Assembly (NCBI GenBank): GCA_963761525.1
Contig: CAVXHG010000002.1
Coordinates: 62,001-126,000 of the forward strand
DNA: 64,000 nucleotides
Direction of reading: 5' to 3'
From: BOG-931 sp963761525
Lineage (GTDB): Bacteria; Pseudomonadota; Alphaproteobacteria; Rhizobiales; Xanthobacteraceae
Shown here: one piece after another, positions 28,559-37,480 of the stretch
How the letters are laid out: the number at the start of each line of letters is the position of its first letter
How positions within the stretch are numbered: the stretch's first letter is position 1
Position numbers and translations under genes: made by a program
The notes under the pieces: model-generated
Seen by the model: only the letters and a program-made list of their open reading frames with translations
Database searches by the model: none
What the model was told of the DNA's origin: nothing

Positions 28559-30097
28559 TTAATGCTTGTCGCTCTTCAACACGTAACGTCCGTCCTCGTC
28601 GCGGCCGAGTTGCTTCGCTGCATAGAGCCCATCGAGCGTGCGGACGATCTCGCGGCCGTCCTTGCTGTCGAGTGCCGCCATCAGTTCCAGGAAACTTGCC
28701 GGTCCGGCGGCGAGCGCTTCCTCGACCGTCTTATAGGACGAGATTTTCTTTGCGACGGGCGGCATCGGCACCGAGAATTCGAGCGAGTTCGCCTTGCCGA
28801 ACGGGATGGTGCAGTCGAAGCCGAGCTTGGCGCCGGTGCGCGCGCCACCGAGCGACGGATCGAGCGGTACGACACGGAAGCCGGTTCCGGTGACGAGATC
28901 GCGGTCGGCCTGAAAGCGGGTGGCGAAAGCCCAATCGCTTTCGGCATCGGAAAACACGTCGATGTCGGGATCGTAGGCGAAGACGTGCTTGGCTTCAGCG
29001 TGCGAGCCGAAGATTGCGGCGATGGCGTTCTTGGCGTCGCCCGGCACGCGCTGGCGCAGCGACACCCGCACATTGTACATGCCGCCGCTCGATGGTGTGG
29101 CGTAAACCGCAAGCGGTTCGCGCACCGACGCCATCAGCGCCGCCCACGCCGCGGTCTCGGTCTTCATCGCCGAGAGCTGCGCGGTGTCGGTGCGCGCCAG
29201 CGCGCGGCCACCGATGGTCAGCGTCTGGAACAGCGCATCCTCGCGATGGGTGATCGCCGTGATGTGCAGTACCGGATTGCGTTTCACCACGCCGTAGTAG
29301 CCGACATATTCGCCGAACGGGCCTTCAGGCTCGACATGGCCGGCGGGATCCAGATAACCCTCGATCACATATTCGGCGTCGGCCGGCACATAGATGTCGT
29401 TGGTGACGCATTTGACGACGGGCACCGGCTGACCGCGGATGGCGCCGGTGATGGAGAGCTCATCGACGTTGGGGATCGCCGTCATAGCGGCAAGATAATC
29501 CGCCGGGTGTGAGCCGACCGCGTAGGCGACTGGCACCGGCTGTTTTTTCGCCGCGCCTTCCAGATAAATCGCCCGCATGTCGCTCGGCGCGATCAGGTCG
29601 ACGCCGGCCTGACGCGGCCCGCGCAGCATGATGCGGCGGCAACCGACATTGGTGAACCCGGTGCCGGGGATCAGTGCGTAGTCGATACCGGCGGAAATGT
29701 ACGGCGCGCCATCGGCGCCGTGTTGCAGGTGGACCGGCAGCGCACAGAGATCGGCTTCATCGTCTTTGAGCACGACCTGCTGTACCGGCGCCTGCTGCGA
29801 CGACACCTTGATCGGCGGATGCAGCGTGTTGAGGCGTTTGCTCAGGGTGCCGAGCAGGTTGCGCTCGTCGGTGTCGAGCGCCTGGGCGATCCGCTTCCGC
29901 GAAGCCATGACATTGCCGACCAGCGTGGCCTTTTCCGGCCCAGCTGCCTTGAACAGCACCGCCTTTGGATTGCCTTCGAGGACGCCGCCCACATCGACCA
30001 GGTCGATCGGTTTGTCGTGCACCTCGCATTCCCCATTCTCGACCAGCCGGTCGATGAAGTTGCGCAGCCGGAAACGTTCGGTATCGACGGTGGGCAT
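28559..30097 (-). CDS. UbiD family (prenylated-FMN-dependent) decarboxylase
   Basis: 512 aa reversible (de)carboxylase of the UbiD/Fdc family, expected to need prenylated FMN made by a UbiX-type enzyme, none of which is encoded in the window. Substrates are usually aromatic or alpha,beta-unsaturated acids. The family motif EPEGPFGEYVGYYG near residue 270 carries two of the three catalytic acid/base residues (Glu spaced by five, EGPFGE). An Arg in NVGCRRIMLRG near 153 is the likely third. It is the first gene of the minus-strand operon to 20038 and is divergent from a cupin gene across a 222-base region. Confidence 0.9.
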   Translation of the reverse strand: MPTVDTERFRLRNFIDRLVENGECEVHDKPIDLVDVGGVLEGNPKAVLFKAAGPEKATLVGNVMASRKRIAQALDTDERNLLGTLSKRLNTLHPPIKVSSQQAPVQQVVLKDDEADLCALPVHLQHGADGAPYISAGIDYALIPGTGFTNVGCRRIMLRGPRQAGVDLIAPSDMRAIYLEGAAKKQPVPVAYAVGSHPADYLAAMTAIPNVDELSITGAIRGQPVPVVKCVTNDIYVPADAEYVIEGYLDPAGHVEPEGPFGEYVGYYGVVKRNPVLHITAITHREDALFQTLTIGGRALARTDTAQLSAMKTETAAWAALMASVREPLAVYATPSSGGMYNVRVSLRQRVPGDAKNAIAAIFGSHAEAKHVFAYDPDIDVFSDAESDWAFATRFQADRDLVTGTGFRVVPLDPSLGGARTGAKLGFDCTIPFGKANSLEFSVPMPPVAKKISSYKTVEEALAAGPASFLELMAALDSKDGREIVRTLDGLYAAKQLGRDEDGRYVLKSDKH

Positions 30098-30168
30098 GAG
30101 AAATCCTCGGGTTCAGACCGATTAAGCAACGGCTTCGCACGACTGTAAATGGCGCCGTTGGCATTGTC

Positions 30169-30297
30169 GTCCCCGCGAAAGCGGGGGGACCGGTCGTCGC
30201 GGGCGCTGTTGTAAAACCCCGGCCGTTCAGATTACTGGATCGTCCGCTGGAGCCTGTCATTGGGCCGGCCACTTCGGGCCGGACCCGTTGGCGGACG
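30169..30297. repeat. paired hairpins in the ubiD-cupin divergent region
   Basis: Two palindromes: GTCCCCGC-GAAA-GCGGGGGGAC at 30169-30190, and CGTCCGC/GCGGACG at 30241-30247 and 30291-30297 enclosing an inner GGGCCGG-type hairpin. The first shares its arm with the hairpin at 27253. They occupy most of the 30098-30319 intergenic region that must hold the promoters of the catabolic operon and the cupin gene. No operator can be singled out. Confidence 0.6.
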
Positions 30298-30319
30298 ATG
30301 ACAATAAGGGACGGCAATC

Positions 30320-30961
30320 ATGCAACCTGCACTTCGCCTCTACGAAGACGTTCTGTCAAACGGCAGCGAAGCTGCATTGACCGCTCGCCCGCGCATGATC
30401 TTCGTGGTGCACGGCTCCATCACCGTTGCCGGCCGAACCTTGCAGGACGGTGAGGCCTGGAGTGGCGAAGGCGCGGAAACGCTGAAAGCGGGCAACACCG
30501 GAGCCGCATTGTGGCGCTGGGATCTGGTCTCGGACGGTGCAAGTGATAGCGCGGCAACCGGCAAGGGCGTCGTCTCGCGCGAAAAGTTGTCAGCCGAGCT
30601 CGCAACGATTCCGAAGGGACCATTGCTGCTGCGCGGCGACAGCGTGGCGTTTCCGCCGGGCGGCTGCGCCTATCTGCATCGCCATCAGGGTCCGGGTATC
30701 CGCTGTCTGCTCGAAGGCGGCATCCGCATCGACACCCATGGCCGTTCGACGTCCTACGGGCCAGGCGGCGCATGGTATGAGACCGGCCCGGATGCCGTGT
30801 TCGCCCAAGGCGCCGACCGCCCGACCCGGTTCATCCGGGTCATGATCCTGCCGGCATCCTACGTCGGCAAAAGCTCGGTCGAGTATCTCAACGAAGAAGA
30901 CAAGGCCAAGCCCAAGTCGCAGCAGTACAAGATTTTCGCCGACGTGCCGCTGAGAGCATGA
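30320..30961 (+). CDS. cupin-fold protein, unknown function
   Basis: 213 aa, ATG preceded by AAGGGACGG. Two cupin-like halves: residues 20-75 (MIFVVHGSITVAGRTLQDGEAW) and 100-185 (FPPGGCAYLHRHQGPGIRCLLEGGIRID...GGAWYETGPDAVFAQ). HRHQGPG with the later acidic and His-poor strand gives at least two possible metal ligands, but the second cupin motif lacks the usual His. It is divergent from the UbiD operon and so perhaps related to it as an auxiliary enzyme or sensor; that is inference. The stop codon lies inside dispersed repeat copy 2. Confidence 0.7.
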   Translation: MQPALRLYEDVLSNGSEAALTARPRMIFVVHGSITVAGRTLQDGEAWSGEGAETLKAGNTGAALWRWDLVSDGASDSAATGKGVVSREKLSAELATIPKGPLLLRGDSVAFPPGGCAYLHRHQGPGIRCLLEGGIRIDTHGRSTSYGPGGAWYETGPDAVFAQGADRPTRFIRVMILPASYVGKSSVEYLNEEDKAKPKSQQYKIFADVPLRA

Positions 30962-31011
30962 TCCGGGAAAAGCCTGCCCTCGGACTTGATCCGAGGGTGG
31001 ACTTCCGGTTT
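30958..31011. repeat. dispersed repeat with CCCTCGGA hairpin, copy 2
   Basis: Nearly the same 54 bases as 18914-18967, with the identical hairpin core at 30977-30997 and the same orientation. It overlaps the last codon of the cupin gene. The two copies differ at a few flanking positions only. Confidence 0.8.
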
Positions 31012-31160
31012 TTCCGGTAATTATTGCGGCCCTGGTGTCCGCGAAACTGCTTCAGTCTGGACACAATCTTTGCGGCGCCAGTTGCTCCGGCGCTACATCC
31101 AAACGACGACAGGCATGCCATTAATCGACTAGGCAAATGGCCAGAGGGCGTGAGAGCGAA

Positions 31161-31259
31161 ATGTCTGGAAGCGGACGACTGCTGGGATTTGATATCGGCG
31201 ACTGGTCCATTCTTGCGGCCGGATTAGCCTTGGTCGCGCTGCTGCCGATGCTGTTTTGA
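31161..31259 (+). CDS. very small membrane protein (32 aa)
   Basis: ATG at 31161 with GAGAGC seven bases upstream. The 32-residue product is MSGSGRLLGFDIGDWSILAA followed by GLALVALLPMLF: a short polar start, then one continuous hydrophobic helix to the end. A 'LLGFDxGDWS' start before a single helix is reminiscent of tiny conserved membrane proteins in Bradyrhizobium-like genomes, but I cannot confirm homology here. No neighbour overlaps it. The rest of the stretch up to 31556 shows nothing I can name. Confidence 0.5.
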   Translation: MSGSGRLLGFDIGDWSILAAGLALVALLPMLF

Positions 31260-31556
31260 GATCGCGCCGATAAAAGCTTTGTCCGGCGAAGCCGAAGGCG
31301 TTACGGGAGAGCCGGGGCCGCAGAGTCTAGTCAGTCCAGAACTGCTTGAGCCAATGAAGAACTTGAGAGATGTAGGTAGGGTCTGTCTGACGCCCCGCCA
31401 TTTTTGGCTTAACAAAGATCATGCTCCATCCGAAAATCTAGGTAAACGCAGCGTTTAGATCGCGCGCGCAGTTTTAGTTTTCTCTCGATCAAATATTCAA
31501 ATCATTGGAGCTAGATAAAGAGCCCATCGGCGTGACTATTCGCCAAGGGCTCTGCG

Positions 31557-31784
31557 ATGAACCAGCGTGACCTGGAACTTTTGGAAAAACAATTTGCCTG
31601 GCTTCGGCCCGCGCCAAGCTACGGCAGCCTGAAGCTGGCGGTCACCGTGGCGATCTTGCTGGTCGGCATTGGCATCGGCAGCACAATGGTTCTACACGAT
31701 CCCAATTCTATCGAAGTGGGCGCATCAACGAGCGCTATGCCGACCATTCTGGCGACTTACGATCCGAGCCGGCGCACCTACTAG
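31557..31784 (+). CDS. small single-pass membrane protein, unknown
   Basis: 75 aa. Polar N-terminus with aromatic residues, one transmembrane helix at about residues 26-46 (LKLAVTVAILLVGIGIGSTMV), and a short Ser/Thr-rich tail ending SRRTY. The ribosome-binding site is weak (CCAAGGGCTCTGCG before ATG). It ends four bases from the convergent TPP-enzyme gene. No family is recognised; the clean helix and absence of competing frames support a real gene. Confidence 0.5.
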   Translation: MNQRDLELLEKQFAWLRPAPSYGSLKLAVTVAILLVGIGIGSTMVLHDPNSIEVGASTSAMPTILATYDPSRRTY

Positions 31785-31788
31785 TCGC

Positions 31789-33465
31789 TCACATCGGCTT
31801 ATAGCCGCGTTCCATATCGACATCGATTAACAGCGACTTGCCGTCCTTGAGCGCCTTGCCGATCAGGTCGGTGGTGTCTTTCACGGTCCTGGCGCGCTGG
31901 CCTTCGATGCCGAGCGAGCGGGCAAGACCGACAAAATCGATCGCCGGCTCGTTGAGCTCCATGCCGACGAAGTTGTCGGCCTGCTCGGCGAGGCCGCGCA
32001 GCATGACCAGCCGCTGTTTGAGGATGCGATAGCTGGTGTTGTTGAAGATCACCCAGATCACCGGCAGCTTGTAGTGCGCGGCGGTCCATAACGCCTGCAC
32101 GGTGTACATCGCGCTGCCGTCGCCGATCAGCGCCACCACCGGACGATCAGGCAATGCCACCTTGGCGCCGATGGCCGCCGGCAATCCCCAGCCGATGCCG
32201 CCGCCGCGCAGGCCGAAGAAGCTCTGCTCGTCGTTGCTGTTAATGAGCTGACGAATGCCGGGCGCCGATGAAAGAACTTCCTCGATCACCACCGCGTCCT
32301 TCGGCAGCATGGCGCCGATCGCTTCGAGCAGCGCCAACGGCTGCACCGGTGTCTTGCCGGCCATGGCGCGCGCTTTGGCACGGAATGCCTCAAGGTCTCT
32401 CTTGATGGTTTCGCTCGCGGATTTCAGCCGCGCGCTCGCGGCGCTTTTCTCGCCCGCTGTCATGCGCGCACCGATCGCCGCGGTGATGTCGGGCAAGGTT
32501 GCTTTTGGATCGCCGAGGATCGCGACTTTCGCCGGATAATTCTTGCCGATCTGCCACGGATCGGTGTCGAGATGGATCAGTGGCAATCCAGCGGGCCACG
32601 GATCGATCGGCGACGGCAGCGACCAGGTGAACAGATCGCCGCCGACCGAGAACACCAGATCGTGCTTGTCGAGTACGTCGCGCACGCCGGCCTGGGTGCG
32701 GGTCATCATGCCGCGATAGAGCGGATGCGACGCTGGAAACGATGCGGTGTTGGGAATGAACTCGGCATAGACCGGCGCGGCAATCGCTTCGGCGAGCGCA
32801 ACAAGCTCTTTATGCGCGCGGCTCTGCGCCACGGCGTCGCCGGCAATGATTACCGGCCGCTCAGCTTTTGCCAGCATCGCGGCTGCGGCAGCGACTGCGT
32901 CCGCATCGCCGCGAATGCGCGGCGCAATCCGCGTCGGCTCGAGCAGATTGATGTCGGCGTCGTTTTTCAGAATGTCGCCGGGCAGCGACAGGAACACCGG
33001 GCCTGTCGGCGGCGCGAGTGCGGTCTTCACCGCGCGGTGCACGTAGATCGCCAAATCCTCGGCGCGATGGACTTCGGCGGACCATTTGCAGAAGGGACGC
33101 GCCAGCGTTGCGAGATCGGCGGTGAGCACCGGCTCGGCGACGATGTATTCAAGGTCTTGCTGGCCGGCTGTAACCAGCACCGGCGAATTCGCCTTCATCG
33201 CGTCGTAGAGCATGCCCATGGCGTTGCCGAGGCCGGGCGCGACGTGAAGGTTGAGCACTGCGAGTTCGCCGGAGGCCTGCGCATAGCCGTCGGCCATCGC
33301 CATCAGGGCGGCTTCCTGCAGGCCGAGGATGTAACGGATGTCGGTCTCAACCGCGAAAGCATCCATCAGCGGCAATTCGGTGGTGCCGGGATTGCCGAAC
33401 ATCACCTTGACGCCTTCCTGCCGCAGCAAATCGAGGAAGGCGCGTTTTCCGGACATCACGGGCAA
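31789..33465 (-). CDS. thiamine diphosphate-dependent enzyme, benzoylformate decarboxylase/acetolactate synthase-like
   Basis: 558 aa. N-terminal Pyr domain with FGNPGTTELPLM (residues 23-34), the ThDP-activating Glu in GLQEAALMAMADGYA, and NLHVAPGLGNAMG, whose His matches benzoylformate decarboxylase His70. The C-terminal PP domain has GDGSAMYT...FNNTSY, the ThDP/Mg site, near 430-460. Two residues of the benzoylformate decarboxylase active site differ: the Ser after GNPG is Thr, and the second catalytic His region reads WSLPSPIDP. So a 2-keto acid decarboxylase or carboligase is likely, but benzoylformate is not assured. Divergent from the membrane gene at 33624. Confidence 0.85.
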   Translation of the reverse strand: MPVMSGKRAFLDLLRQEGVKVMFGNPGTTELPLMDAFAVETDIRYILGLQEAALMAMADGYAQASGELAVLNLHVAPGLGNAMGMLYDAMKANSPVLVTAGQQDLEYIVAEPVLTADLATLARPFCKWSAEVHRAEDLAIYVHRAVKTALAPPTGPVFLSLPGDILKNDADINLLEPTRIAPRIRGDADAVAAAAAMLAKAERPVIIAGDAVAQSRAHKELVALAEAIAAPVYAEFIPNTASFPASHPLYRGMMTRTQAGVRDVLDKHDLVFSVGGDLFTWSLPSPIDPWPAGLPLIHLDTDPWQIGKNYPAKVAILGDPKATLPDITAAIGARMTAGEKSAASARLKSASETIKRDLEAFRAKARAMAGKTPVQPLALLEAIGAMLPKDAVVIEEVLSSAPGIRQLINSNDEQSFFGLRGGGIGWGLPAAIGAKVALPDRPVVALIGDGSAMYTVQALWTAAHYKLPVIWVIFNNTSYRILKQRLVMLRGLAEQADNFVGMELNEPAIDFVGLARSLGIEGQRARTVKDTTDLIGKALKDGKSLLIDVDMERGYKPM

Positions 33466-33623
33466 GTTTCTCTCCCCTTAACTCTTTTCCATTAGTTCAA
33501 GACCCAAGGTGGCCGGGACTGACGCCGGCATTATCGGCACCTGCCCTCAAGTTCGCGCCGGCACTTTACGCCTCGATTCGCGCCAACCGAAGTACTGACG
33601 CACATGAAGTACCGGCGCACATC

Positions 33624-34995
33624 ATGAGGAGCCGTCCAGTGCTCGGCATTCCGCGCTTTGGCATCATCCTGATCGGGGCGATTTTGGTCGCCGTGCTGGG
33701 CGCGCGTCCGTATGCCAGCAGCTGGAATGATGGCGGCCGGCTCGCCACAGTGGAGGCGCTGGTCGATCAGCACACCTGGGCGATCGACAACTCAATTTTC
33801 GTGAAGGTGCCACCGCAAGACGATCTCAAGCCCTACGGGCTGGACCTGCCATCGGATGGCGGCACCAAGGACAAGATGCTCATCAACGGGCACTTCTATT
33901 CGCACGAGTCGCCCGTCGTCTCGCTGTACATGGCCGGAGTCTACTGGGTCGCCCAAAAACTTACCGGGCTTGTCGCGGCCCAACAGCCTCACGCCTTTGT
34001 TTATCTGATGACCGTGACCAGCACTGGTCTGGCCTATGTCATCGGCGTCGTCTGCGTCTGGTTTATGGCGCGCAGAAGCGGCTTGCCGGAGGACACATCA
34101 CTTTGGGTTGCGGCAAGTTTTGGATTGGCGACGCTCGCGCCGGTCTATTCCCGTCAGGTCAACAGCCAGATGCTGGCGCTCGGCGCCGTTGCCGCGATTT
34201 TTTTGCTGGTGACCTCAAGGCAAAAACGCCCGGTGCTGCTCGGCTTTTTGGTTGGGATGACCTACGCGATTGATATGGGCTTCGGTCCCGTGCTGATCAT
34301 CGCCGTGCTGCTCTACTGTCTCTTCAAATGGCGCGACCTGAAATCACCGGCGCTCTGTGTGCTCGGGATGCTGCCGTTCGCGCTCCTGCATCACTGGTTT
34401 AATTACAGCATTGGCGGAACGATCGGCCCTGCCGGCACAAATGCTCAGTATTTCAATTATCCGGGCTCGGCCTTTTCTGCTGAGAACGTGACCGGAATTC
34501 TATTCCGCGGTTCGGTCCGGGATCTGACCGAGTGGAGTTCTTGGCCTTCTGGTCGGGCCAAAAGGCTTCCTGCTCTATAACTTGCCTCTGCTGCTATTGC
34601 CGTTTGGGGCAATGAGCGCGTGGCAAAAACTTCCAGAGCGTCGGCCGGAGCTGTTATTTGCTGCGTTGCTTTGCGCCGGCACGTGGACGCTTTATTCGAT
34701 TGCCGCGACCACCACCGGCCTGTCGGCTTCGATCCGGTGGTTCGTTCCGCTGCTGGCGCCGGCATTTTTCGGGTTGGCGATCATGCTTCAAGCCCGCCCT
34801 GGTTTGTTCGATCACTTCAAGGTCCTGACGCAGTTCGGCGCACTCCTCACCGCCGTGCTGTTCTGGACCGGCCCGTGGCGTAATCCGGATCCGACGCAAT
34901 TCCTGTTGTTGCTCGCTCTAGGGCTCGCTGCGTTTGCGTGGAGTCTGTGGCAACGCCGTCCGCCGGTTGCGGCGAATTTGCCAGCCTCGACTTAG
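33624..34995 (+). pseudogene. polytopic membrane protein, glycosyltransferase 39-like, frameshifted
   Basis: Two adjacent frames form one protein: 33624 to about 34537, then the +1 frame to 34995. The first part begins with a signal-like helix (IILIGAILVAVLGARPYASSWNDGGRLA) and has several more helices; the second carries WSLGLLVGPKGFLLYNLPLLLLPFG and three or four helices. Removing one T from 34538-34539 joins them, and the span is 1372 bases (3n+1). The pattern of DGGR, HESPVVSLY and 'GPKGFLLYNLPLL' resembles membrane mannosyl- or arabinosyltransferase-like proteins, but the family is not certain. Either a base-calling insertion or a recent null mutation. Confidence 0.7.
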
Positions 34996-35017
34996 GCGAT
35001 CGGCCCTTCTCTTGACG

Positions 35018-36496
35018 CTAGCTACCAACAAGCTGCCGCTTGAGCAGATCGCGGTGAATTTTGCCTGACGCAGTTTTCGGCAGCGTCTCCACGATAAAGA
35101 CGCGCCTGATCGGAATATTGCGCTCGGCACACCAATCGATCAGCGCGGTCTCGGCAACGGGCCGGCTCTTGACCACCGCAACCGATATCTCCTCGATGCC
35201 GGCTTCCGCGAAATTGCCGAAAGCAGCGGCCTCCTTGACCGCAGGGTGTTTGCACAAGACGTCTTCGATCGTGTCCGGCGCAAGCTTTTGGCCGCCGACA
35301 TTGATGATTTCCGAGGTCCGGCCGGTGAGCACCATCATGCCATCGGGACCGATGCGGCCCAGATCGCCGGGATAAAACCAGCCATCGCGGAAGCTTGGAT
35401 TGTCGGCGCCGGGCGGATAGGGCGCGCCTTGGGTGCTGGGAGCGCGGATGCGGACGATGCCATTGGTGCCGGGTGGCAATGGGGTGCCGCTCTCGCCGAC
35501 GATCTCTACTTCGGCCCACGGCGCGACGAAGCCGATGGCGCCTTCGATTGCCGTGAGCTGATCGGTGGTCGCAAAGGCGGTGCCTCCGGCCTCGGTCGAG
35601 CCGTAGAGGATCACGATGCCGCTACATAATTTAGCGCGCGCTTCGGCAATCAGCGAAAGCGACAACAAACCGCCGGCGCTCAGGATCGTACGCAGCGAGG
35701 GACATGGCACCGGCGCCCGTGTCTGCTCGGTCACCAGTTCTCGCACCTGCACGCTGGATGCCACCATGGCGTCGGCGGCGTAAAGCCCGATCATGTGCAG
35801 GCTCTCGCGGGGGTTGGCCGCGAACACCAGCGTGCGTCCGGCAAATAGCGCGTGGGCGGCGACTGAGAAGCCCCAGCTGCTGCTCAGCCCCACCAGCATC
35901 AACAGGCGCTCCCAGGAGCCATATCCGATTGTGGAGTAATAGTTCATCATCATCTGGTGAAATGCTTTGACAGTAAGCGAGATCGCCTTGGGCCGTCCGG
36001 TGGTTCCGGAAGACAGCGACACGCAGCGGATGTCGCTTTCCTGAGCAAAGCCCTGCGGGGGCTTCGCTGCTGCCGTTGGCGCTTCGTCGGCAAACCACGC
36101 ATCCTCCACCACGACATGGCGCTGTCCCGGAATAAGCGGGATACCGGGGCCGTGGAGGAAAGCGCCGACGGCAAGCCGTAGCGGCACAACATGCTCCGGA
36201 TGCGACGCCAGCAGCACGGGATGTCCGAGCCGAAACAGCGCTGCACCGACGATCATCTGCCGGATCTGGCTTTCGAGTGACAGGTAAACAAGCGCGCCGG
36301 GCGACAAACCGAGTGTTTGCAACCGCGCCTGCACGCGCAGGATTCCCTGCGCCATCATGCCGTAGGTGGCGACGCGGTCAGGCAGAATGATCGCCGGCTT
36401 TTCCGGTCGAGAGAGCGCGTGATGGAAGATAAGGTCGGCGAACGAAACAACGGGGCCCGCGCTATCCACGGCGGCGCACTCTGACGAGATGCTCAA
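35018..36496 (-). CDS. AMP-dependent acyl-CoA synthetase/ligase
   Basis: 492 aa adenylate-forming enzyme. ATP-binding motif LSSGTTGRPKAISL near 161-174, ILYGSTEAGG near 295, DGWFYPGDLGRIGPDGMMVLTGR near 370-392, and the catalytic Lys in PKTASGKIHRD near 477. The start taken is TTG 36496, which overlaps the stop of the porin gene (TTGA); a GTG ten codons in (giving MDSAGPVVSFADLIF) is equally possible. The N-terminal half is somewhat divergent, and the acid is unknown. The coupling to an outer-membrane protein gene is unusual. Confidence 0.85.
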   Translation of the reverse strand: MSISSECAAVDSAGPVVSFADLIFHHALSRPEKPAIILPDRVATYGMMAQGILRVQARLQTLGLSPGALVYLSLESQIRQMIVGAALFRLGHPVLLASHPEHVVPLRLAVGAFLHGPGIPLIPGQRHVVVEDAWFADEAPTAAAKPPQGFAQESDIRCVSLSSGTTGRPKAISLTVKAFHQMMMNYYSTIGYGSWERLLMLVGLSSSWGFSVAAHALFAGRTLVFAANPRESLHMIGLYAADAMVASSVQVRELVTEQTRAPVPCPSLRTILSAGGLLSLSLIAEARAKLCSGIVILYGSTEAGGTAFATTDQLTAIEGAIGFVAPWAEVEIVGESGTPLPPGTNGIVRIRAPSTQGAPYPPGADNPSFRDGWFYPGDLGRIGPDGMMVLTGRTSEIINVGGQKLAPDTIEDVLCKHPAVKEAAAFGNFAEAGIEEISVAVVKSRPVAETALIDWCAERNIPIRRVFIVETLPKTASGKIHRDLLKRQLVGS

Positions 36497-37221
36497 AACT
36501 TGTAGTTGATGCCGACGCGGCCGATGTCCAGCTTGTCTTTGTAATCAAAGATGTAACCGGTGCCGCCGGAATCCATCGCGGTCCGCGTGCCGGAAAAACC
36601 GACGTGCAGGTATTCGGCTTTGGCGGTCCAATGGTCGGTGAATGCGTATTCGATGCCGCCGCCGGCGGTCCAGCCGGTGAGATTCGACGACGGCGTGGCA
36701 GTAAACGGAAAAGCCGGATCAGCGACCTGATCCTTGAGGTTGGCGAAGGCGACGCCGCCGGTACCGTAAAGCAGCGTGCGATCAAACGCCGCCCAGCCGA
36801 GCCGGCCACGGACGGTGCTGAGCATATCCAGTCGGGACGAGAAGGTGTCAGTCGAGCCAATGAAGGTAGTCGAGGTGCCGCTCTGTTTAAGCGAGGACCC
36901 CGACACGTCGGCCTCGATGCCAAGGACGAGTTGCGATATCTGCCAGTTATATCCGGCTTCCAGGCCGCCGATCACGCCGGCGGAGTTGAGGTTGATAGGA
37001 CCGGTAAGGAACGGGACGAGACTAGTCGGATCGTTGGTAACCGAGTCATGTCCGACAACGCCGCCAAGGGTGGCGCCGACATAGAAGCCGGTCCATGACC
37101 AGGCCGGGGGTGGCGCTACCGGCGCCTTGTAAACGGGGCGTGCAAGATCGGCCGCCTGTGCGCCGGATGCCAAAATCAGAGCGCCAACCGAAGCGCTGGT
37201 GAGGAATGCCATTTTTTTCAT
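36493..37221 (-). CDS. outer membrane beta-barrel protein, Omp25/Omp31 type
   Basis: 242 aa from MKKMAFLTSAS (an ATG four codons earlier gives MGLS). A signal peptide is cleaved near AQA-AD, then the rhizobial start DLARPVYKAPVAPPPAWSWTGFYVG, eight-strand barrel pattern with AGVIGGLEAGYNWQ, VRGRLGWAAFDRTLLYGTGGVAFA, GWTAGGGIEYAFTDHWTAKAEYLHVGF, and a terminal Phe (GINYKF) for BAM insertion. A typical abundant porin-like protein of Hyphomicrobiales. Its TGA overlaps the TTG of the acyl-CoA ligase gene downstream. Confidence 0.92.
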   Translation of the reverse strand: MKKMAFLTSASVGALILASGAQAADLARPVYKAPVAPPPAWSWTGFYVGATLGGVVGHDSVTNDPTSLVPFLTGPINLNSAGVIGGLEAGYNWQISQLVLGIEADVSGSSLKQSGTSTTFIGSTDTFSSRLDMLSTVRGRLGWAAFDRTLLYGTGGVAFANLKDQVADPAFPFTATPSSNLTGWTAGGGIEYAFTDHWTAKAEYLHVGFSGTRTAMDSGGTGYIFDYKDKLDIGRVGINYKF

Positions 37222-37480
37222 GCTCAACCCCATCGTGAACCGGCATAATTTACATCGCTAAGGCCCGGCAGACTATGCTATTTTTGCCACATCCTCCGGA
37301 ATGTTGGGCCGTGCAGGCGCCATTGCCGGTATTGGGATAGTTTTGCGCAGTGCTTAGAGATGTTCGCGCGATGAATCAGGCTCGGGAGTTGCCATGGACG
37401 CTAAAGCCCCGTTGCCCCAAGCCATTCTTGATATCGGGTGCGCTGCGTACAGAGCAGTCGATGGTGATCGGCAGGAAGTC

